A stretch of DNA of 64,000 nt from Streptomyces aurantiacus. Its GTDB lineage: Bacteria > Actinomycetota > Actinomycetes > Streptomycetales > Streptomycetaceae. The stretch is from contig NZ_CP114283.1 in assembly GCF_027107535.1 (NCBI RefSeq), forward strand, positions 8,060,001 to 8,124,000, written 5' to 3'. The translations under genes and the position numbers were made by a program. Positions 1 through 6,261 of the stretch are shown here, in pieces. The notes below the pieces were generated by a model. The model was not told the origin of the DNA, searched no databases, and worked only from the letters and a program-made list of their open reading frames with translations. Each line of letters opens with the position of its first letter. The stretch's first letter is position 1.

Positions 1-170
1 CCAGAAGGTAAGCATCTGGTGCGCACCAGAGTCAAGGGCGTTCACTGAGTCGAGCGGCGTTTGCCCTCCGCGGTGCATCTCTAGAAGACCGGTCCAGGTG
101 GGGGAGCCGGTAGCCAACAGGACTTAACTCCCGTCTTGTTAACCCCTGTTGACCTGCGGCGATGTGAGGC

Positions 171-1346
171 ATGCTGGAAAGGTCAGTGAGTGGACCTATC
201 GCCGGGCGGTGGCCTGTGAGCACAGGACTTCGGAGCGCACGAACGGCGCATGGCTGGTCTCAAGAGCGACTGGTTCGCGAGATCGAGCAGTACGCCCGAC
301 GACACCTCTCCGACGTCGCGTCGACAGCGAGTTTGCGGGTGTATGTGTCCGAGTGGGAGAACGGCAAGCGCGCCCTCTCGGACCGCTACGCGACGATCCT
401 GCGGCAGCTTCTCGGCGTCACGGACGCAGAGCTGAGGGGTGGTCCGCTCGCGGTTGCTCCGTCGATGGCCGACGGGTACGACGAACTGCTGAGCAGGATC
501 GATTCGGCCAGCAGTGTCAGCGAATCCATGGTGAAGACGTTCAACGATCAGACCGAGCTACTGCGCACCATGGACCGCCAGTTGGGCGCTTCGGGCCTTG
601 TGGACCAGATGACGGGGCATCTCGCCCGTCTCGAAGACGCACTGAACTTCGCGGTGTTGCCCACTACGCGCCGCCCCGTGGCGCTCGCGCTCGCGGGGGC
701 GTCAACCCTTGCCGCATGGCAAGCGATCGACTCGGGGGCGGTCGAACGGGCCTGGCGACACTACGAACTTGCGAAGCGGGCAGCGCACGACGCTGAGGCT
801 CCGATGTACCTCGCGCACGCGATGGCAGAGCAGGCGTACGTACTGTGCGAAGCTGGCCGGCCGTCTCTCGGCGTCGAGTTGGTGCGCGATGCGCAACGCG
901 TTCTTGGCCAGGCCGGATCTCCCCGTCTCCGGGCATGGCTGTACGCCGCTGAAGCCGAGTTGTGCGCCCATGCCGGAATGCCTGATGACTGCCGACGGGC
1001 GCTCGATGCGGCCATGGCGACGATTCCGCCCGGCTCCGATGACCGAGACCCCGACATGCTGAGCATCTTCCTCAACGGTGCCCACCTGGCTCGATGGCGC
1101 GGCAACATCCTTGCCCTGCTGGGCGACGACGAGGCGGTCACCAGCCTGTACGGCGCCCTGGACGTAGTAGACCCGTCCTTTGTCCGAGCGCAGGCGGGAC
1201 TTCACGCTGACCTCGTACAGGCGCACATGGCGCGAGCCGAGTACGACGACGCAAACACCCACCTGAGGCAGGCGCGGCTGTTGGCCAGCCGCACCGGTTC
1301 GGTCCGGCAGCGCCGCCGTGTCGACCTGCTCAGTGCGCGGCTGTAA
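171..1346 (+). CDS. XRE-family HTH regulator with C-terminal TPR-like region
   Basis: 391 aa. Residues 19-75 form an XRE-type helix-turn-helix (GWSQERLV, then VYVSEWENGKRALS and a LRQLLGV segment). The rest is alpha-helical, with TPR-like alanine-rich helices from about 170 to the end (AWRHYELAKRA, AEAELCAHAG). Proteins of this build are common in Streptomyces, where the TPR part is thought to sense a peptide or protein partner; the ligand here is unknown. The start is uncertain: the ATG at 171 has a GAGG only 2 bases upstream, so an internal start before WPVSTGLRSA is possible. The 3' end overlaps the convergent GntR-NUDIX gene by 17 bp. A regulatory role is inferred from the fold. Confidence 0.75.
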   Translation: MLERSVSGPIAGRWPVSTGLRSARTAHGWSQERLVREIEQYARRHLSDVASTASLRVYVSEWENGKRALSDRYATILRQLLGVTDAELRGGPLAVAPSMADGYDELLSRIDSASSVSESMVKTFNDQTELLRTMDRQLGASGLVDQMTGHLARLEDALNFAVLPTTRRPVALALAGASTLAAWQAIDSGAVERAWRHYELAKRAAHDAEAPMYLAHAMAEQAYVLCEAGRPSLGVELVRDAQRVLGQAGSPRLRAWLYAAEAELCAHAGMPDDCRRALDAAMATIPPGSDDRDPDMLSIFLNGAHLARWRGNILALLGDDEAVTSLYGALDVVDPSFVRAQAGLHADLVQAHMARAEYDDANTHLRQARLLASRTGSVRQRRRVDLLSARL

Positions 1347-2136
1347 GCCCCTGCTTGCCTCGGCTCGCCAGGATGTGGAGCAGAGCCACGAGAGTGCCGG
1401 AGCCCATCAGCTCACCGCGCGCCATGAGCCGTGGAATATCAGCTAGGGGCACCCACTCGATGTGTCCTGCCTCTTCCAGGTCTGTCGGCGAACCGACCTG
1501 GTCGGCTCCGTGGCCCACGAAGATCTCGTGAGGTGAGTCGACCATGCCGACCATGGGCTGATACGTGACGATGTGCTCCACGGACTTCGGTCGCCAACCC
1601 GTCTCTTCCACGACTTCTCTTAGCGCCGTGTCCGCGGGGTCCTCCCCCTCGTCCACGATGCCGCCCGGGAGCTCCCAACCCCACTGCTGCGGGACGAAGC
1701 GGTACCGCCACATCATCAGTACGCGGTCCTGATCGTCCAGAACCGCGGTGACGGCGACGTGGTGGAGCTTCACCACATGATGCTCGAAGCGCTCCACACC
1801 GGGCGGTTCCACGTCCCAGAGCTGGAGTTTGACCCAACGGTTGTCGTAGACGTCGCGCTCGCCGTGGATACGCCAGGGCTCCAGCCCTTCCGGCGCCTGA
1901 ACGCTCACTGCCCCCGGCACCCGATACGAACTCCGGCCACGAACTTCCAAGGCGCCTTCCGCCACGAGCCGAGCCAGCACTTGCCGAAGGGCAGTGCGGC
2001 CGATGCTGAGTTCTTCCACGAGCGCGCGTTCGGAAGGCATCTTGTCGCCGCTGGCGTACTCGCCAGAGGCGAGCCGTGCACGAATCGTCTCGTAGACCTT
2101 CGCCGTCTTCGGTCCCATTCCCGGGGCACTCTCCAT
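1330..2136 (-). CDS. GntR-type winged helix fused to NUDIX hydrolase
   Basis: About 268 aa from the chosen ATG at 2136; the frame stays open upstream to 2322 but that part reads as non-coding. Residues 8-75 are a GntR winged helix (KVYETIRARLASG, MPSERALVEELSIGRTALRQ). The C-terminal half is a NUDIX domain, with the box visible as GGIVDEG...ALREVVEETGW, close to GX5EX7REUXEEXGU. NUDIX enzymes cleave nucleoside diphosphates linked to another moiety. In the integrative element pSAM2 a GntR repressor (KorSA) and a NUDIX protein (Pif) are separate genes, so this fusion may be a one-chain equivalent in an element remnant; that link is inference. Tail-to-tail overlap with the XRE gene. Confidence 0.8.
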   Translation of the reverse strand: MESAPGMGPKTAKVYETIRARLASGEYASGDKMPSERALVEELSIGRTALRQVLARLVAEGALEVRGRSSYRVPGAVSVQAPEGLEPWRIHGERDVYDNRWVKLQLWDVEPPGVERFEHHVVKLHHVAVTAVLDDQDRVLMMWRYRFVPQQWGWELPGGIVDEGEDPADTALREVVEETGWRPKSVEHIVTYQPMVGMVDSPHEIFVGHGADQVGSPTDLEEAGHIEWVPLADIPRLMARGELMGSGTLVALLHILASRGKQGLTAAH

Positions 2137-2337
2137 CCTGAGGTGGTGCGTACCAGCGTAGCGGGCAAGGAGCGCACTGCCGCCAGGCCGTGCGACGGGT
2201 GTTTCCTGTAAGCCGATGTCGTGTCGCAGCGCTAGGGCCAATCCACTCGATGGAAATAGCAACGACGAGCGAGAGATGGCGAGTGAAATTACGAGGCCCT
2301 CAGCCCGCGAGGAGCGCGACAAGACTAGTATCTACCT

Positions 2338-3807
2338 ATGGCTGAGCTGAGTTGGCGAGGAACATGGTGGTCGGCGGAGGAACCGGAGGTTACGTGCCCC
2401 GGCACTCTGCATTGTGCCGACGGCGGTTATTTGCGGCTAGAACTCATAGGCGGCTTCGATGTCACGGTTCGTACGCCACTCCCCAGCGGCAACGGCTATG
2501 GCATTAGCGAAGATTCCCGCGATTTTCCAATAATCCATGGAACGTCGGGCAGTACGCTATTTACTCTGCTCGGCAATCATGCGATTCACACTCGCGGATC
2601 GGGGTTCCTGGGCGGAGAAATTACAGAGCAGAACTGGAGCTCTAATCGCGCGCTACGGGGCGTGCACCTTCCAAGCCTAGAAGAGTCACTCTTCATTCGA
2701 AGCCATATGCGGCTGGAGCGTCTGCTGCATTGGTCAAATCGGTCTAGCTTTGACCTGTCGCGTCTATTGGAAGACGGAAAAGCAACTGGCGAGAGGCAAG
2801 TCGACACTCACGCCGTGGAGCCCGTTACAGCCGTACACAACGGCATGAATATTTCTCTGCGTTTACTCACCGACGATTTCAATATTCAGCATAAGCCGAT
2901 CTCGAACGAGCGGTTGCTGAAGGCCACGGAGCGCGCCGCCCTAACATTCAGTCCGCCTGAGCCGACGCCTTACAACTCCTTTGACAAAATACACAAGGAT
3001 ATGCAGGATCTTCTCACGCTCTGCTCCTACGCCCCGTGCGGATCTCATGGTCGATCTCTTGTTTACGAGTTGCCTGAGGCGACATCAAACTCAAGTCAAC
3101 GCTTGAAAGAAGTCGAGGTTATAGGGCGTCAAGTTTATCGCACCGAGAAAGATAAAGAAGAGTCGCAGTCCCGGGACTTCTTGTTCACGCTTGCTGAGGT
3201 TGATTTTGCAGAATTGGCGCCCAGGTGGCTTGCCCTCAAAGAGAAGTCACGTATGGGATGCGACATTCTATTCGGGCTGCGATACATCAGTAACGGCTAT
3301 GTGGGGACGCGGCTCCTAGGGGTGGCATCGGCGGCGGAGAGTATCCATGCTTCCCTAAGGTCTGCGAGCACACCCCTACCTAAAGCTCAATATAGGTCCC
3401 TCAAGCGGAAGTTGCTCGCGGCCATCGCCGATGAGCCTGAGGATCTTCAGGAGTTTGTCAAGACTGGACTTCGCAACAATCCTACGTACAACGAGCGCAT
3501 GCTCGAACTTGCGTCAATTCCTGACTCGGAGGCAGTTGACCTGCTTCTCACCGACAGGAAGTCCTGGGCGAAAATGCTCAGGAATGCCCGGAACGATCTC
3601 GCGCACGCCAATGAGCGTGTATCGCAGAATCCGGAATCCACTCCGGCATACTGGCTCTTGGAGACCACTTATGCGTTGCTTTGCCTCGTGCTTATGACTG
3701 AACTGGGAATCAGCAGAGAGAAGCAACGAGCTGCACTCGATCACCCTCGGATCAGGATGGCAAGTCGAAAATTCAAAAGGGAACTTTCTCGGCATTCCAG
3801 TGGATGA
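2338..3807 (+). CDS. ApeA-like HEPN anti-phage RNase candidate
   Basis: 489 aa. The N-terminal half is beta-rich (GTWWSAEEPEVTCPGTLH...YLRLELIGGF), as in ApeA N-terminal domains. The C-terminal helical half carries a HEPN signature, R418-N-D-L-A-H423, within LRNARNDLAHANE; this is the Rx4-6H catalytic motif of HEPN ribonucleases. ApeA proteins are single-gene abortive-infection systems that cleave RNA after phage sensing. Base composition is much lower in GC than the flanking genes, and one in-frame TTA codon occurs near 2864, both fitting recent transfer. No RBS is obvious and the start lies 15 bp after the open frame of the divergent gene. The HEPN assignment is firm; the ApeA family name is based on length, domain order and overall resemblance. 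Confidence 0.72.
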   Translation: MAELSWRGTWWSAEEPEVTCPGTLHCADGGYLRLELIGGFDVTVRTPLPSGNGYGISEDSRDFPIIHGTSGSTLFTLLGNHAIHTRGSGFLGGEITEQNWSSNRALRGVHLPSLEESLFIRSHMRLERLLHWSNRSSFDLSRLLEDGKATGERQVDTHAVEPVTAVHNGMNISLRLLTDDFNIQHKPISNERLLKATERAALTFSPPEPTPYNSFDKIHKDMQDLLTLCSYAPCGSHGRSLVYELPEATSNSSQRLKEVEVIGRQVYRTEKDKEESQSRDFLFTLAEVDFAELAPRWLALKEKSRMGCDILFGLRYISNGYVGTRLLGVASAAESIHASLRSASTPLPKAQYRSLKRKLLAAIADEPEDLQEFVKTGLRNNPTYNERMLELASIPDSEAVDLLLTDRKSWAKMLRNARNDLAHANERVSQNPESTPAYWLLETTYALLCLVLMTELGISREKQRAALDHPRIRMASRKFKRELSRHSSG

Positions 3808-3822
3808 CTGATGCAACTCGAA

Positions 3823-4830
3823 TCAATTCCTAGCGTCGACTTGGGTTTTCCGATTGACCATCTGGGCCCGGCTAGGGGGAAAGTTGAGTAGGGCTCTTCT
3901 GATTTTCGGTCCAGGTTCGTCTAGGAGAACCTGGTCATCCAGCACCCGGAACCTGTGAGGTGAGATTAATCCACCCTTCTTCAAGAAGGAATCGAAGTTG
4001 ACGACCTTTCCATCCTTGTGTCGAATCGGGTTCTCGATTAGTTCAATAAGGCCAAAACGCGCTAACGCAAGGTGAGACTCGTATACGTCTCGCGAAATAG
4101 CGTACAGCCATTCGCGGTCGCGTTCGGTGCAGTAAATGCCTCTTTCTTCGTGCTCCCGGGGAAACCTGCCTGCCAAGTGTTTTAGGATGAGATACATACG
4201 GATCTCTGAATCCGTCAAGAGGTAAACCCATCCACGTGTGAAGAAGAAGTATGGCAAAGATACGATCGATGGTGGACCTTCGTAGGTGTCAGGTATGACG
4301 TAACCATACTTCTCCTCCTCTGAGGAGCCTGACTCGTGCAGCAACATCAGAGGGAAAGGGTTTTTAGGGTCTCCCACATTTCTCAGTGCGAGGTTTTCCT
4401 CACTGAGTCGCTTTATCGATGAGCGGATCTGCCGGGATCGGTTTTGTGTTGCGGTGACTGGCGTCTTAGCTTTCGTGTTCTGCACGGCTTCTGAGGCCAC
4501 CATGGCGGTCCAGGATGCCTCAAGCTTACCTGCGCCCGAAATGGGAATAGGGCACGGCCCCGGCACTCCTTGGCGTTTCCTGGTCTGTGCTTCAAATAGA
4601 GCCAGTAAGTAAACCTGAAGATTAACGCCGCGAGGGGCGGAGAGACGGGCTATCGGCGGAGGTACGCCTGGGGCGCCGGCGAAGAAGGCCGACCTGATCC
4701 GGACCTGAGTTGGCCAGCGTCCACCACGACGATGAAGGCGGCGCAGCGCGGGTAGCGCCTGCTCAAGACGCGATTCGGTGGCATCGAGGGCCTCTAATCG
4801 ACGCGTTCGGCGTTCAGCGTTTCGGGGCAT
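3823..4830 (-). CDS. Unknown protein with possible winged-helix segment
   Basis: 335 aa, family not recognised. The N-terminus is basic (Arg-rich, residues 1-45), suggesting nucleic-acid contact. Residues 205-265 (LTDSEIRMYLILKHLA ... ISRDVYESHLALARFGLIEL) have the spacing of a winged helix-turn-helix, as in some plasmid replication or partition proteins. The gene has several TTA codons (in GLISP, LALAR and VYLLAL) and lower GC than the core genes, like its convergent neighbour. Its start is 16 bp from a duplicated palindromic repeat array (4846-5039) that separates it from a divergent small membrane protein. A repressor or replication role acting on that repeat is possible but unproven. Confidence 0.55.
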   Translation of the reverse strand: MPRNAERRTRRLEALDATESRLEQALPALRRLHRRGGRWPTQVRIRSAFFAGAPGVPPPIARLSAPRGVNLQVYLLALFEAQTRKRQGVPGPCPIPISGAGKLEASWTAMVASEAVQNTKAKTPVTATQNRSRQIRSSIKRLSEENLALRNVGDPKNPFPLMLLHESGSSEEEKYGYVIPDTYEGPPSIVSLPYFFFTRGWVYLLTDSEIRMYLILKHLAGRFPREHEERGIYCTERDREWLYAISRDVYESHLALARFGLIELIENPIRHKDGKVVNFDSFLKKGGLISPHRFRVLDDQVLLDEPGPKIRRALLNFPPSRAQMVNRKTQVDARN

Positions 4831-4845
4831 CCTTTGCTCTCCTCG

Positions 4846-5039
4846 ACCCTTTGGCCCGCATGATTGAAAGGCTCTGACCTGCGGTTTTGATCGTACGACC
4901 GAACAAGCTACATGCGGGCCAAAGGGTTTGCCGCGTAGGCGAAAGAAGTGGCAACCCTTTGGCCCGCAAGGTCATATGCGGGCTGACCTGCGGATTTGAT
5001 CGTACGACCAAACAAGCTACATGCGGGCCAAAGGGTTTG
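4846..5039. repeat. Two 109-bp-spaced copies of a 57-bp repeat with palindromic arms
   Basis: A 57-bp sequence occurs at 4874-4930 and again at 4983-5039 with only two mismatches. Each copy ends in CATGCGGGCCAAAGGGT, and each is preceded by the inverse complement (ACCCTTTGGCCCGCATG at 4846-4862; a 16-bp version at 4953-4968), so each unit is a large inverted repeat with 16-17 bp perfect arms. Inside each copy is GATCGTACGACC with the core palindrome TCGTACGA. The array lies between divergent genes, which suits an operator or replication/partition site. No function is established. Confidence 0.85.
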
Positions 5040-5173
5040 GGATGCATTCGCTCAGAGTGGCGTTCGGTACAGCAAGGTTGAGGCACGTCGGAACGACAAG
5101 CGGCCCCCCGGGGCAACGGGAGGCCGCGATCACACCCAAGTCGTTTCAGTTGTCACACGAAGAAGGTGTCTCT

Positions 5174-5440
5174 ATGAATGTACGCCTCCGGGGTAAACGC
5201 GCCCAGAGGTTCGCTCCTCTCACCAGAGCACTCGCGATAGGTCTGGTTACTCTCGGCGTGATCCTGAGCGTCTGGCTTGTCCCGGCACTCGCCACGCCAA
5301 TCAGCACCGGAGCTGCGGTCTTGGGGGTCATCGTCACTGCTCGCAAGGCCTCCGCCGCGCCTGGTGCAGGTGCCTGGGTTCTCCCTGAGAGCGCGGGAGG
5401 TGACCGCAGGGACCTCGGCGGGACGAAGAGCTCCGACTAG
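5174..5440 (+). CDS. Small membrane protein, unknown
   Basis: 88 aa from the ATG at 5174, chosen because AAGGTG lies 5-10 bases upstream; the frame stays open to 5021 but that part reads through the repeat array. A basic N-terminus (MNVRLRGKRAQRF) is followed by one hydrophobic segment (residues 18-39, IGLVTLGVILSVWLVPALA) and a second weak one. The C-terminus is polar. It may be a small exported or membrane protein of an integrative element; no family is recognised. Confidence 0.5.
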   Translation: MNVRLRGKRAQRFAPLTRALAIGLVTLGVILSVWLVPALATPISTGAAVLGVIVTARKASAAPGAGAWVLPESAGGDRRDLGGTKSSD

Positions 5441-5610
5441 CACTGGCCAGGGTGCGGCAGGTGAGCGGGTGGCGCTCCCCCGTCCGCAATGACCCCCGGT
5501 GCCCTCGTAGGGCGTCGGGCTGGTTATCCGATTTGAGGGCGCGCTACCCCCAGGTGTCCCCCCAAAGGTCCCAGAATCAGAGAAAGGCCTGTTCAGGTGG
5601 TACAGAGCTA

Positions 5611-5665
5611 GCGGACTGTAAATCTGCCGGCTTCACCTTCCCAGGTTCGAATCGCGGCGCTGCCA
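5611..5665 (+). pseudogene. Degenerate tRNA-Tyr(GTA) 3' half, probable old attachment site
   Basis: An anticodon arm GCGGA-CTGTAAA-TCTGC gives anticodon GTA (Tyr). It is followed by a variable region, a T-loop TTCGAAT, and the acceptor-like end GCTGCCA. The T stem does not pair (CCAGG against CGCGG has two mismatches), and no complementary 5' acceptor strand is found upstream, so this is not a working tRNA. tRNA-Tyr is the known target of the Streptomyces element SLP1. A remnant of a tRNA-targeted integration is the best reading. A hairpin terminator follows at once. Confidence 0.65.
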
Positions 5666-5671
5666 CACGAC

Positions 5672-5717
5672 CGAAAGGGCCTGTGAACAGCAGCAATGCT
5701 GATCGCAGGCCCTTTCG
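5672..5717. terminator. Hairpin after tRNA-Tyr remnant
   Basis: The perfect 12-bp inverted repeat CGAAAGGGCCTG / CAGGCCCTTTCG is separated by a 22-base loop. It lies just downstream of the tRNA-Tyr fragment, as expected if the fragment retained the terminator of the original tRNA gene. There is no T-run. Confidence 0.6.
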
Positions 5718-5839
5718 TCGTTCCCGAGGCGCGGGGCATCTATCTGCGGGACGCGCCATGTGGCTGACATTGGGTTGGTGGGGTTGGGAGACTGCGTTGG
5801 TGGTGCCCGATTTCGGGCGCGCTGGGGAGTTTCGGGGGT

Positions 5840-6247
5840 GTGGTTGTGGCTCGTTGGGTTTTGGGGGTGTGCGCGGTGGCGGCTCTGCTCGTGACAGCTG
5901 GGTTGGCGGTCATGCTGGTGATGGGTCGGTTGAATGCGGCCTCGCAGGTGGCTGGGGTAGCGGGGACCGTGCTGTCGGCGGCGGGTCTGGTGGTGTCGGT
6001 CGTGGCGTTCTTCCGTACCGCTCCCGGGCCGGTGCGGAGGGTACGGGGTGGCAGTGTGGCGGTTGCCGGTGATGCGAACGGCGCTGCTCTGGGTGAGGAC
6101 TCGCACGTCGTCGGGCCGGCTTCCGCTCGTGGGCCCGGTGCGGGTGGGGCGCAGGTGGACGTGGAGTCGGGGCCGGACGGTATTGCTGTTGGCGGCGACG
6201 CGAACGACGCGGCGTTGGGCAAGCGATCCAAGCGAACCCGCTCTTGA
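5840..6247 (+). CDS. Membrane partner of STAND NTPase, with GGDA-type repeats
   Basis: 135 aa from GTG 5840 (GTG 5846 is also possible). Two hydrophobic segments (about 5-27 and 36-58) are followed by a soluble tail. The tail holds two copies of a short motif, VAVAGDANGAAL and IAVGGDANDAAL. The same motif (VAVGGDAQGAAL) stands near the N-terminus of the next protein. The stop codon lies 14 bp before the ATG of the STAND gene, so the two are almost certainly co-transcribed. A membrane anchor for the NTPase through the shared motif is inferred; no family is recognised for this protein alone. Confidence 0.6.
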   Translation: MVVARWVLGVCAVAALLVTAGLAVMLVMGRLNAASQVAGVAGTVLSAAGLVVSVVAFFRTAPGPVRRVRGGSVAVAGDANGAALGEDSHVVGPASARGPGAGGAQVDVESGPDGIAVGGDANDAALGKRSKRTRS

Positions 6248-6261
6248 GCAGGGGCACCAGC

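Noticed and set aside
32..223. 63-codon minus-strand frame at the left edge
   Set aside because: Overlaps the start of the XRE gene, has no RBS or recognisable sequence.
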